From Trichomonas vaginalis G3 (taxonomy: Eukaryota > Parabasalia > Trichomonadida > Trichomonadidae), in the NCBI RefSeq assembly GCF_026262505.1, contig NC_067203.1, forward strand, positions 7,440,001 to 7,504,000: a stretch of 64,000 nucleotides of DNA. Reading direction: 5' to 3'. The position numbers and the translations under genes are program-made. Below are positions 12,637 through 23,699 of the stretch, one piece after another (positions within the stretch are counted from its first letter, which is position 1; every line of letters begins with the position of its first letter). The notes under the pieces are model-generated. The model did not search any database, was not told the origin of the DNA, and worked only from the letters and a program-made list of their open reading frames with translations.

Positions 12637-13935
12637 ATTTAAAATATTTATAATTTTGAAAGTACTCTGAAAAATTGAATGTAATAAATGGTTATCGAAT
12701 TCTTTTAATATGTATAATTTTAATTGTTAAACTATATATATTAAATGCTATTTTTATGAAAAAATCGGTTTATCTCAAATTTTCAATAAATGATAATTGA
12801 ACTTGAGATTTATAAAAACTTGATCTACTTTGAATAAATTATATATTCGATTAAAAATAGTCCGTATTGAATTTTATTATATTGAATTTTATTTCAGAAG
12901 ATTGGGTTAAATTTATTTACAATTTAAATTGATATGATGGTACAATAAAAAAGATGACTCATTGTTAATTATTCATTTATCCATATTGTAAAATTGAAAT
13001 GATTTTAAATTGATGGTATTGCATTAATAACAAATAAAGTTGCTAATATATTATCGACTTTACATTTTACGAATTTGAATCATATTCAAAAACTGTATCT
13101 AGGTTAGTCACACTCTATGTCAACAAATAGAATGTTTATCAAAAAAACTATCAATCGTAAATTTTATTTTTTCGGAGAAAAAAATTTGATTCATATATAA
13201 ATTAAGTATTATAGAGTTGGTACTTTAATGAATTATTTTGGACCAAAATGGATTTTGTTCTTAGAAAAAAGATAAATAAAATGGTGGTTCGATGATAATT
13301 TTATTATCATCGATCTTGCATCTTTATTTAGTGATTTTTTAATACTTTTTTTTGTTAGAAATGACTTAAATTATATGATATTTTTAACAAATTAACGTTG
13401 AGGATATAAATTCACATGTAAGCATTAAACCTTAATGTAAAACTATTTAATAATGCATTATTTGGACGTTTTCAACTCAGATAAAATTGAGATTTCTGAA
13501 TATCCGATATCATGGATCTATTTATCGAATATTGTATTCCTGCCTCATATTTAAGCTAAATGAATTTGATCCATATTCTATTTGAAAAACATCGACCTAT
13601 ATCTGTAAATTAAAGCTTTGGTACAAACACTGTTGGGTAGGAAACACATAAATTCATAGCTTTTGTAATTTAAATATTTTGCAATACAATGAAAATAGCA
13701 CCGGCGTCAATGGTGGAAAAGTGATTTAAAAAAATTAAAAAATAATAAAAAAGATGGTATTTTCTATCCACTCACAATTATTATGGCTGTCCTTGAAGTT
13801 TTGTATGAAAATGATTTTGATAAATTTAATTTTTATATCAGAAATAGTTGAATTATGGGAGTATTTTTTCTGGTTTTTACATAAAATTACAATTTTAAAT
13901 AGTTCTATAGTAATACATTCATGAATATGGAATAT
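12637..13935. other. 1.3-kb A+T-rich spacer with one perfect hairpin
   Basis: No gene is seen. The only ordered element is an 11-bp perfect stem with a TTT loop at 13289-13313 (TCGATGATAAT / ATTATCATCGA). The spacer should contain the promoter of the giant surface-protein gene at its left end and the 3' region of the small gene at 13936. Confidence 0.5.
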
Positions 13936-14295
13936 TTATTTATAAAGCTCACAATACTCTCTCTGTCCTGATATTGGGCATTCATTGGCATCTAATAAAG
14001 TGATATTTCTAATGATGCTTGAAATTTTATCCCAATTATCATCAAACCATTTAATTAGAACTTTAAAAGATCTTTTACCAGATCTTGTAACTTCTGGTAA
14101 ATCAAGAGTGCGTGAAAGTATTGATGCAATAGATAGTAGTTCAGGATGTCTAACACCTGAAGAAAACTGTGCTCGAAGTGCTTTCCAAGCTGTGCAGTTT
14201 AAATAATCAAAATTTTTTAATTCTCGTTCGATAATCCTTCCCTCTTTTCCTTTTGAAGTCTTTGTTTCTTTCTCTGCTTCAGGAAGGCTATCCAT
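13936..14295 (-). CDS. Small protein of unknown function
   Basis: A 119-residue ORF with a true ATG (14293-14295). The N-terminus is charged (EAEKETKTSKGKEGR), followed by a predicted all-helical domain of about 85 residues containing two Trp-centred helices (YLNCTAWKALRAQF and KVLIKWFDDNWDKI). No membrane segment or signal is present. The codon pattern and length look coding on the minus strand, and the opposite-strand ORF at 13985-14206 is its shadow. I do not recognise the family; the compact basic helical shape would suit a nucleic-acid or protein-binding domain, but that is a guess. Confidence 0.6.
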   Translation of the reverse strand: MDSLPEAEKETKTSKGKEGRIIERELKNFDYLNCTAWKALRAQFSSGVRHPELLSIASILSRTLDLPEVTRSGKRSFKVLIKWFDDNWDKISSIIRNITLLDANECPISGQREYCELYK

Positions 14296-14810
14296 TGGAT
14301 TGGAAAAGCAGCACCAAGTATATATTCAATGAACCAAAATATTATCGTTAAATTTTAATTGAAATTACTTTTTACCATCAATTTTGAATGAGAAAATTCT
14401 GCCGATTTTGGATGAATCCCATTTTGTGAAAGTTTATTATCCTCTATATTTATTTATAGTCTGTCTGTATGAATTATGAAAATTTTTTAATTTGAACATT
14501 GAAATTTCTTTCCTTGATTTGATTTCAGAACAAAACTATCATTCACATGATGTAAGATTGAGTCATTTATTAAAAATGAGACAAAATTTTAGAATAACTC
14601 ATTTATTTGAAAAACCATAATATATCATTTTACTTTTAACGAGAGTTTCATCAGACATATTACTATTTTTTATGGTACTTATCACCATCTGACTCATTTC
14701 AAAAAAAAAAACTCAGATAAAATTAAAGATTAATATTTTTCGGTTTAGATTTTTGGTTGGCTAGCACAAAACTTGTGTTAGTGTGAAGTAATAATAACGT
14801 TTTATGATAT
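14296..14810. other. Intergenic spacer, no gene seen
   Basis: A+T-rich, with no supportable ORF. An opposite-frame ORF at 14723-15070 is a shadow of the gene at 14811-15794. Confidence 0.6.
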
Positions 14811-15794
14811 TTACTTGCCTTCTGGGATCTTGTCATAGCCGTCGGATTCTTTAACTCTTGAGTAGAAGAGAAGCCATGTGAAGAATGAGGCAGCAGCGAT
14901 AAGGATAACTGTTGAGTAGATGATTTCAAACTTCTTCCAACGCTTTGAGAGAGGTTGATGAACATATAAGGAAACTGGGTAGCTAATATTATCTTGGCCA
15001 TAGTAAATTTGTTCCTTTTGTTCAAATGTAACGAAAACATCCATCCATTTCTGAGCTCCTCCGAAGACATAAAAGTTTTCGTTCAAGTGTTTCTTTCCAA
15101 TTGATATTGGCTTCTTCTTCATAATCTTGGAACCTGCTTTAAAGCCACATCCTTCCAAAACGACGTTGTAATCGATGTTATCATTGAAATCGGCTCCAAA
15201 TGCACCGCTGACGAAGAAATCATGATTGGCTGGACTTTCTCTAACAACACGGCAGATTTCTGTTGCAAGAGCTTCACGTTGGGCGCACTTATCTGGAGTT
15301 GTGCCTCTTGGGAATAGAACTGTAGCAACAATAGTATCGTTAACTGGATCATGGAACTTGACGTTTCCGTAGAATGATCCTGAGAAATCGAAAATTCCTG
15401 GCTCTCCAGTGTAGTTGCAGGTAGAGTTATGGATTGGGTAAGCGACTTGAGAAGTGAATTTTGTGATGTTGCTAATTGTAAGGCGGCTATATACTGTAAC
15501 ATTTGTATTGTCTTCTGGGCAATAGCGCTGAAGACCTTGCATTTTCTTTTCAGTTAATTTATTCATAACGTAATCGTATGTTGCTTTCTCATAAATTCCT
15601 GGTAAGCTGATGATGTCACAAGTTGAAAGAGATGAGTAAATTGTATCAACAATGTTATCCATTTCAGTGGTATTTGATGAGTTGCGTCCATCAAATCCGA
15701 ATAAGTTCCAAACGCAATAGTTAAACTGAAATGGGTCAAGACGACGATCATTGGGATCTAGAGCTGTAGCAATAGCTAAGAGAAGACCAATCAT
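14811..15794 (-). CDS. Membrane-anchored DNase I/EEP-fold-like protein, probably non-catalytic
   Basis: A 327-residue type I membrane protein. It has a short hydrophobic N-terminus (MIGLLLAIATA) that reads as a signal peptide, a lumenal or extracellular domain with several NxS/T sites and 7-8 Cys, a transmembrane helix at about 291-311, and a 16-residue tail (RVKESDGYDKIPEGK). The order of motifs follows the endonuclease/exonuclease/phosphatase fold. CDIISLPGIYE (59-69) sits where the family has DIIxLQE, FVSGAFGADFND (194-205) sits where it has GDFN, and NISYPVSLYV (269-278) sits where it has SDHxPV. The catalytic Asp and His of those motifs are mostly not preserved, so activity is doubtful. 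Leader and codon choice are GC-richer than the surroundings, as in well-expressed genes. The EEP assignment is inference; the topology is seen directly. Confidence 0.65.
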   Translation of the reverse strand: MIGLLLAIATALDPNDRRLDPFQFNYCVWNLFGFDGRNSSNTTEMDNIVDTIYSSLSTCDIISLPGIYEKATYDYVMNKLTEKKMQGLQRYCPEDNTNVTVYSRLTISNITKFTSQVAYPIHNSTCNYTGEPGIFDFSGSFYGNVKFHDPVNDTIVATVLFPRGTTPDKCAQREALATEICRVVRESPANHDFFVSGAFGADFNDNIDYNVVLEGCGFKAGSKIMKKKPISIGKKHLNENFYVFGGAQKWMDVFVTFEQKEQIYYGQDNISYPVSLYVHQPLSKRWKKFEIIYSTVILIAAASFFTWLLFYSRVKESDGYDKIPEGK

Positions 15795-16879
15795 TAAAAT
15801 TTTTTACCTTTTTTTACAGCGGTTCTGTTTCAATAGTTGGTATCAATCTGATTTTTGGATGATAAAAAGAAATGAGATTGAATGCCTGTTACATCGTTCT
15901 TTATGTAATGAGGTTAGATTCTGCTCATTTTCACCGATCAAATTTGGAATGCAAGATAATTTGATAAAATCTAGTGGTGTCATCGAAATTGTTATGCGTG
16001 TCAAAAATGTAATGTTTTCAATTTCTCATATGCTAGATTTTAAAATAATTTTTAAAAAAGAACCCTTGTATTAGCTTTAATCAGCTATATTCGGTATTCA
16101 CATGGTTGAAAAGATGAATTCGTATATTCCTGAAATGTTACAGATCCCTAAAAAAATCCTTAAAAATAGAAAATATTAGTAATATTTTTGACATTTTGAA
16201 AGATTTTACAAAAATAAAACCATCAAATTTACTATAGATGCACTTAATATTATATGAGTAAAAACAATTTTCATTACAATTAAAGATAAAACACTAAAAT
16301 CTTCTAAAATAAATTTGAAAACTAGTTTTGGGGATTCGGCCTCGAATTTGATATAACCTTGCACATCCAATATAAAATTTTAAACCGGATCACACTTCAG
16401 TTTTGTTATTAAATTGAAATATCGCGTTGATCGTATTACAATGTGCATTCCTATTGTACATCACATGCATTAAGTATGACTAATATTCTCTTTCTAGTTA
16501 TGATTGAAGCTTCATACCAACAATACAATCTGAAAAAAACTGTTCAATAGTTTTATCACTATCATAAAGTCAAAGAAGTAAACATTCAATCTGAGATTAT
16601 TTTCATACTTTTTGAGCCCTTACTTAAAAGTTCGATCAATTATCAAAATTAAATCATCTTTTAACATCCTCGAAATTATTAAGAACCCATCAAAACTCAA
16701 ATCATAATACAATGTATCTGTGAAATTTAATGATAAATTCTGCATTAAAACAACAAACAAAAATAAGTGTTAAATTCTTAACCAAGTTAGATAAATAATG
16801 TTAGAGTAGTAGGAAATTATGGAAATAATAGAATTTAATGAAGGAAAATTCGGTAACTGGAGGAGATCGAACAATTCAC
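15795..16879. other. A+T-rich non-coding stretch
   Basis: I see no supportable gene. The 107-residue plus-strand ORF at 15751-16074 overlaps the start of the membrane protein gene and has no family-like features. The region leads into the dispersed repeat. Confidence 0.55.
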
Positions 16880-17335
16880 TTAAAGATATGAGCTCTCAAT
16901 TTTCGACCCCCAATATACGTTTATTTTAGTTTCGGCATATTAACATGAAGCAAGAGCCAAACCCTTAAAGACGTGTCCTCTAGTTTTGCCAACTCTTTCA
17001 TATATTGTAACTATTTTCAGGAAAAAACGCAAATTCAAAATTAGAAATTCACATTTAATCGAGTATAGTATTAAATTACTATCTTTCGTACACGGACCAA
17101 GCAACAACTCAAGGTGCATGCTCATTACAGACAAAATCCCCTCTAGTGCACTTAAATTGGGTGAGTTAGCACCAAACAAGCCATAAGTTAAAGATCTGAA
17201 CTTGCTCCAGACAATGTATCACTTTAGTTATGAATGCACCAGAAATCCGTCCCAAACTCATACATTTCTACGCTAATCACGATAATAAATATACTATTTT
17301 GTACTTTTTACAATAAATCTCTCTTTGTTACACTA
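16880..17335 (+). repeat. Dispersed repeat, copy 1
   Basis: A roughly 450-bp element with a diverged inverted copy at about 28335-28780. Two exact anchors, AAAGACGTGTCCTCTA at 16967 and GATAATAAATATACTATTTT at 17281, lie 314 bp apart here and exactly 314 bp apart in the other copy. Other shared blocks include GAGCTCTCAATTTTCG-like and CGTCCCAAACTC. No ORF is conserved between the copies, so this is a non-coding repeat such as a SINE, a MITE or a transposon remnant. Confidence 0.8.
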
Positions 17336-17547
17336 CAAAATCAATGTGCATTTCGTTGCACCAGTTTTGAATCTTGTTAAATAATGATTTTTGTTACTTT
17401 CATGATACAGTCCCATTTAGTAAACGGATTATTTACAAAATAAAAATAAAAAATATATTTTTTATTTACGATTTTTTATATTTGGATTTTTAAGGCATAA
17501 TTTAGAAAATATTAATAATTTAGGGCTGTACAAGATTTAAAAAAACA

Positions 17548-17625
17548 TTGCCGGGTTACCGTAGAGGCCTAAAAAAATCGCGCCTCGGCGGCAAGCCGCC
17601 TCGGCATTAAGAATGCGCATCTAAA
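17548..17625. other. GC-rich island with hairpin
   Basis: An abrupt GC-rich patch in very A+T-rich DNA. The core GGCGGCAAGCCGCC (17587-17600) is a perfect hairpin flanked by a direct repeat of CCTCGGC. Upstream GAGGC can also pair with the first GCCTC. It is not a recognisable tRNA or snRNA. It could be the structured part of a non-coding RNA or a short inserted hairpin element like those in the Polinton. Confidence 0.45.
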
Positions 17626-17635
17626 TTTTTATATG

Positions 17636-17738
17636 TCCTTCTTTCTTTTATTTTTCCCTTCCCTTTCTTTTCTTTTTCTTTTTTTCCCTCCTCTTGCTCT
17701 CATTTACCTTTTTTTTCCTTTTCTCATCATTTTTCAAA
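17636..17738 (+). repeat. Polypyrimidine tract
   Basis: About 100 bp almost entirely of C and T on the plus strand (CTTCTTTC, TTTCCCTTCCC and similar), immediately following the GC-rich hairpin. Low complexity; no coding content. Confidence 0.8.
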
Positions 17739-19116
17739 ATTTTAAATTTTTATCAAAAATCTTGCCTATAAAAGCAGACTATGGAACCTTTTAATGCCTC
17801 TTAATCAATATTATACAGCATAAAGCATATTAAATGAAAGTAATTACGTATAAATTTATTTTATTATCTTATTTATTAATTCTTTAGCATGTATTGTTTA
17901 ATATTAACTTTTCTGTACATTAAATATGATATCTCCAAAGTATGAATGCCTTGTAACGAAACGAAAACTTAATTTTATGTTGAATATTTGTCACAAACAT
18001 TAGATTATTAAAATATATGTTGGATATCCCTTAGTATGAGACTTCATGACTCTTGTAGTCTAACGTGAGCTTTGGATTGCAAGCTCTGTGGTTAACGAAC
18101 ATAAATTAATTGTAAAGTTTTCAAAATTTTTCATCGTTTCTATCAGCATCTATTTTTCCTTTAAAATAATATATTTGTATGAATACAATATTTAGTAATT
18201 TTTTTATTTCCCATAATTTCATTCAAAATTTCAGAAAAAATTAATTTCTATTCAATATTATTTCAGCTTCAAAACACTTCATTCTTATAGATGTTGATTC
18301 ACTAAAGTGTGATACTCAATGTCTTATTTCAATGAAAATTGTTCTGCAAATTTATTTCACTTTTGACCTCACTTTTTCCGTAATTCAATTTTTTACTTTT
18401 AATATTTTAGATCTTCATAATATCATTTGAAAAATTAACCATATAAAAAAATCAAGTTAACAATTCACTTTTTCCGTAATTCAAAAATCAAAAATATAAA
18501 TAATATATCTTTTTATCAAATATTATTATTATATTCTATGAAAAATGAGGTCCGGAAATTTTGCGGATTCCCGTAACTCAATTTTACGGAAAAAGTGCAG
18601 TAAACTATTCAAAATACGGAAAAATTGGTGTAAACTAATGATTTTACGGTAAAATCACGGAAAGTCCCGGAAGAATATATGTGCCTATATGAAATTATAC
18701 AAAAATGAATCAAACGCATTTTAAAAGATTGTTCTTGTATTATAAATGCTATTCGCAGATTTATTAGTTGAAGAAAATTACCAAATTTTTGCCGATTTAC
18801 AAAAAATGATTTACAAAGCATATTTTTATAAGGCTTTAAAAATCTTTAAAATGTGACCGGTGACGGAAATCCATGGTAACCAACCGCGGTTCCCGTTTGG
18901 AATGCCATATAATAATTTAATCGATTTGATATTAAGAAAGACATTTAAAATTCATAAAAGATCCAAATAATTTCATATCCAAAGTTATTAATATTTGAAG
19001 ATTTGAGGAAAGAAAAGGAGAAATATTGCATATGAAATGTTTTCAAAAAATACATCAGAAATTGTAAAAGAATTTTAATAATTAATAAGATTTGGATGGG
19101 TTAAAATTTGTGATGA
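17739..19116. other. Non-coding stretch with inverted ACGG-type repeats
   Basis: No gene is supported. CACTTTTTCCGTAA occurs at 18370-18383 and 18466-18479, and its exact inverse TTACGGAAAAAGTG at 18584-18597. The section 18560-18900 is scattered with further TACGG/ACGG words and contains the palindrome AACCGCGGTT. It looks like the remains of a repeat element. Confidence 0.5.
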
Positions 19117-19376
19117 AACCACCCGATGCTAACTCACGCCACACATAGACAGAAGCATTCTATCACGCAACCACCCGATGCTAACTCACGCCACACATAG
19201 ACAGAAGCATTCTATCACGCAACCACCCGATGCTAACTCACGCCACACATAGACAGAAGCATTCTATCACGCAACCACCCGATGCTAACTCACGCCACAC
19301 ATAGACAGAAGCATTCTATCACGCAACCACCCGATGCTAACTCACGCCACACATAGACAGAAGCATTCTATCACGC
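19117..19376 (+). repeat. 52-bp minisatellite, five copies
   Basis: Five copies of a 52-bp unit beginning AACCACCCGATGCTAACTCA start at 19117, 19169, 19221, 19273 and 19325. They read as identical. There is no spacer/repeat alternation, so it is not a CRISPR. Confidence 0.95.
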
Positions 19377-19535
19377 AACCACCCAATTTGACATTAATTT
19401 TTATTAATCTTATTTTCATTACTATATGCAACCAACCAATTTGACATTAATTTTTATTAATATATTTTTCATTACTATATGCAACCACCCAATTTGACAT
19501 TAATATTCATAAATATATTTATCAAACTTATATGC
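19377..19535 (+). repeat. 53-bp minisatellite, three copies, in register with the 52-bp array
   Basis: Three 53-bp units begin AACCACCCAATTTGACATTA-like at 19377, 19430 and 19483, directly continuing the 52-bp array. They share its first eight bases but have a different, A+T-rich body. Two inverted relatives lie at 23565-23675. Confidence 0.9.
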
Positions 19536-19638
19536 ACCCAACGAATTTTCAAATTCCTATCAACCACTTCTTTATTTTTATATTTTACAATTCTTTTATA
19601 TACAAATTTAATACAAAGTTTTTATTCACTCATCATCT

Positions 19639-22600
19639 CTACTTCTTTATTATCTTCAATCTCATTCTAGCAGCTCTCGCATCTTTTACTTCCTTCATTA
19701 ATTCAGGCAAGTATTTTTCCAACCAAATTTCTGGTTTATTTTGTAATGCAGATTCATAATTTTTTGATTGTTTTTCCAGAGAATTGATTAAATCTTTGGC
19801 ATCTTGGAACGTTTCAAGATTATAAAGCAGTTTTACGACTAAAACTGCTTTATTTTTATCGTCAATATCAATAAATTCTGCGTATTTTGATATTTCGATC
19901 GGCGAACTCTTTTCTTTGTGATCCACGAGTTCATCCTGATCACCTACATTTTTATCGATTGGGAATTCTATGATTTCACCTACGTTTTTTCCTATTTTCA
20001 TAACATGTATGCCTGCAGATGGAACATGATTCTTATTCATAAAGAAATCCTTGCAATATTTACAAGGATTCTTATCAGTATTAATATCATTATAGGAGAA
20101 TCCGCAATGTATGCATTTTTCGTTTAACAAGTCATTCTTCTCGCGTTTTTGCTTATTAATGGGATCAATTGATTCATTAATCCTTATGATAGTATCATTC
20201 AGAATGAATTTGATGAAAGTAGAAAAGTTTCTTGCTTTTTTTGCAAGTTCGTTAATGTGTCTATGCTTACCCTCTGCACTATTATTAGTGCTTATAGGTT
20301 TTTGCTCTGATGTGTCTATGCTTACTCTGATGCTGCTAAATGCTCTTGATCTTTATATATCTGCTTCCATTTTTCCAGCTGCTCATCTGATATATTCTTT
20401 GTAGCATACATTTTCTGAACCGATGGATCAAAACATTTGTAATTGTCCTCAAAATCTTGGGCCGATTTTGATAATAATACTATCAGAGCAAAAACATGTA
20501 GTAAAGTATTATTGCCCATGGTTCCGAGATAGTGCCTAATACAGATATAATTTTGGAAATGATTCGTATTCAAAAATTTTAAAACTCCAGTACCTAAATC
20601 GCTCATCCATTTGATTCTTGAAAAGTGCTCCATAATGTTTAATGATTTAAATTCAATATTCATGGCTGTAAGCCACCGTTGATAAGCAGCGGATGATTCG
20701 CTGCGCCCTATGTATATCCCTAGAGGGTAACCTCGCATATAGTAATTACCACGAGGAAAAATAAATATATATTTCGGCCATGAAAAAGTAGCATCTAAGT
20801 GAATTAAATTACACTCCAACGCCAAATTTCCTGATTCGCTTGGAATATATATAAGAAATTCTATAGGATTTCCATTGACGAATAAACTATCACTTCTTAT
20901 CGTTGTGCTATAATTTACATAAAATTTCCCGGGATATGAAGTTAAGATATCACCAATCTCATTATCATGCTTTATTTTTTCCTGTATTTCATCTTGCAGA
21001 GGATGTCCTGGGAGATCAACTTTCGTTATTTGAATGTACCATTTTAACCTCCCTGAAAACTCTTTGGGTAATTTTATGTTTTTCATGTTTTTTGGTACAG
21101 TAATCATCCACAACGTATCTGATACTTTTGAATATTCAAAGGATACGATTTTGTCATACAATGTGATCTTAAAGTAATAATAATTATCTGTAGAAATTTT
21201 TAAAGGGGAATAATCTTCGTTTTGAAGTAGAAAATAATTTAAGTTTACAGATCGATCAGAACTTATATTGGAAAGGCCCAAATGAATAAATGCTGGCATT
21301 TGTTCCAAAAACTTCAATGTTTGTTCATAAGTTAACACATTGATATGAATACCAGGGCTTATTAGAATTAATTGCATTGATTTGAGTTTTTCAATATCAG
21401 TATTTTTAGAGCATTCAAAACAAATATGGCAACCATCTATTGTAATTGGAGACCGATCAACTGGAATTTTTTCTATGGATTCATGAAATTGTTTGATCGC
21501 TGTAAATTTAATACCCATGATTTGTTCAAAATCTGCTTGAATTTTTTTGTCAGCTTTCAAACAAGCTTTTGCTAAAATTTCCAGAAGGTCATTGTTTTTT
21601 ATTTGATTCAAAACATTAAAGTTCTTGTACATAAAATCATTATTTTGAATTAGGGCCTCATGGAAGATTAAATGAATCTTTAAACGAATAACTTTGCTTT
21701 CATTCAAATTCATTACTGATATAATATTATTTGTTGAAACAATCGAAGAGAGTAATGGATTTCTAAATGTAGAAAATAACTCTGAGATATTGTATGCAAA
21801 AGATAAAACATACTTGATTTGGTTTGTAAATTGATAAGTCTGCAAATTGAATTTATCATTCATTTTGAAAATTGTTTCGTTTGGGCTTGACATTATCAAT
21901 GCTTTCATGATTGGTGTAACATTATCTATATTACACGAATTTAAAATATTAATTGATTCAAATTTAACTGCTAGTTCATAGAAAGAATATTTACTATTAT
22001 CCAATATAGATCTGATACGTATTTGATAATATTCTTCACCATTTTGATTTGTTTGATCTGAAATTAAAACATTAATAAAATCTTCGATTGTTAAATCACA
22101 CGATTTTCCTGAAAAAGCAAAAATATTCGAATATCTTTTATCGCCATTAATTATTGCTTGTATTAATGGTTTAGAAATTCCTGCTTTTGAGTATAATTCC
22201 TGGTCAAATGAAAAATTTTGTAAGAAACCTATAACCTGTGCATAAAATTTGGGGCGGGCAATTATAAATGCTTCTAAAAATTTAAGAATATATTGTTCCC
22301 CTAGACGATGGATTTTGATTTTAATTTGACTGAGATCTGTTTGCAAATATTTTTCACTTATAATCATATTTACCATTTCTGTAAAAGCTTCAGCGGATTT
22401 CTGAAATTTAGGTGTTGTTTCATATGTTTGAAGATACTTTACTTCATCGCTATTCGAGATAAAACGCTCTTTGAGTTCCTCCAAATAACAAATGATAGAT
22501 TTATTTTCAAATCCAAATAATTTATGTCCAAAATTATATACATTCTTAATATTTCTGTTTAATTCTTTGATTTTTGAAACGATTTGTCCCCAAGGATATG

Positions 22601-22902
22601 ATGGTGAATCTCCGACATATGCATTTGATAATGAATCCAAAACAGTGAATTTAGGTTTACCATCTTGATAAGTTATTTTATTTGTATACCATTCTTTTTG
22701 ATAGGGTTTATTGGAAAAATATGAAATATATCTGGATAAATTGTTGAATCAGAATTACACTATTACATCTAATAGAACCCAACTGAATTAAAATCAAATC
22801 ATGACCGAAACATTTAATGGTAGATGAAGATGGTTTAGCATTAAAAAAATTGTCACTTTTTAAAAAATTTCGGATTTTAAGAGTATGTTGAAAATTAAAC
22901 AT
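19639..22902 (-). pseudogene. MULE-type transposase gene, frameshifted
   Basis: The main ORF (20322-22640) carries a MULE-like DDE core. It has LIHLDATF (Asp at 616 of that frame, base 20793), a YPLGIYIGRSES block typical of MULEs, KWMSDLG (Asp 681) and CIRHYLG (His 703). About 600 residues of helical sequence precede it. The true N-terminus is probably the ATG at 22902 (MFNFQHTLKIRNF), in another frame, so one frameshift lies near 22700-22760. Past 20322 the reading continues in a different frame to a stop at 19639. Its last 163 residues hold a CIHC...CKYC zinc-binding pair. The junction shows a local duplication of TAAGCATAGACACAT (about 20255 and 20310). As a plain DNA transposon gene it is inactive. 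The third catalytic acid was not located. Confidence 0.7.
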
Positions 22903-23059
22903 ACTTTTAATATATGTTAATAATTATCATTGATAAAATTATTTAAATAGTAATCAAAATATTGTTATAAATATTAATGGAGTTGAAAAATTAATGATCA
23001 TAAAAGTAAGATGTTAGCATCTAGCCTCAGTAGATACTAAGTCATATCAGAATAGACAC

Positions 23060-23460
23060 ATATTCATCCTCAATTGACTCTTACTCATCTTCAATTGATT
23101 CTACAAATAATCAATTGATCCTCACTACTGATCAATTGATTCTCACAAAATAATCAATTGATTCTCAGTCACCCTAAATTGATTCTCACTACTATTAATT
23201 GATTCTTACTCATCCTTAATGATTCTGCTAAGAATCAAGTGATTCTCACTCTTCCTCAATTTCTTCTTAGTATATTCAATTGATTCTCACTGATGTTCAG
23301 TTGAATCTCACTAATAATCAAATGATTCTCACTCATCCTCAATGATTGTCACTTATTCACAATTTATTCTAAACAACCTTAATTAACTCCAGTATTCTTC
23401 AATTGATTCTCACTAATTATAATTTGATCTCAGTCATCCTCAATTTATTCTAACTCAATA
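23060..23460 (+). repeat. Degenerate AATTGATTCTCACT repeat
   Basis: An irregular array of roughly 26- to 32-bp units built on TCCTCAATTGATTCTCACTA with many variants. It is non-coding and lies between the MULE gene and the inverted minisatellite copies. Confidence 0.75.
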
Positions 23461-23564
23461 AGAATATGAATATGAAAATGGATTGGAATAGGTGATAATT
23501 AAAATATTTGATATGAATTTGTGAGAGTGTCTTTAATAAAGAAAAATTTGTCAAAGAACAAATA

Positions 23565-23675
23565 ATGTCAAATTGGTGGGACATATAGTAATGAAATATT
23601 TATTGATAAATATTAATGTCATAATAATTGAGAGCATGTAGTAATGAAAAATTAATTGATAAAATAATAATATAA
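23565..23675 (-). repeat. Inverted copies of the 53-bp minisatellite
   Basis: Read on the minus strand, about two units contain CATTACTATATG followed by CCACCAATTTGACATTA, matching the units at 19377-19535. They therefore flank the MULE gene in inverted orientation. Confidence 0.75.
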
Positions 23676-23699
23676 ATAGGGTGATTGCATGATCAATAC

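Noticed and set aside
15751-16074. 107-residue plus-strand ORF
   Set aside because: Overlaps the signal-peptide end of the minus-strand membrane-protein gene and has no domain or leader support.
18040-18115. tRNA-like pair of small stems (GACT-AGTC and GAGCTT-AAGCTC)
   Set aside because: No acceptor stem, no TTCGA loop and no conserved D-loop bases. No tRNA gene was recognised anywhere in the window.
19117-19376. Five direct repeats resembling a CRISPR array
   Set aside because: The 52-bp units abut without unique spacers, and the host is a eukaryote.
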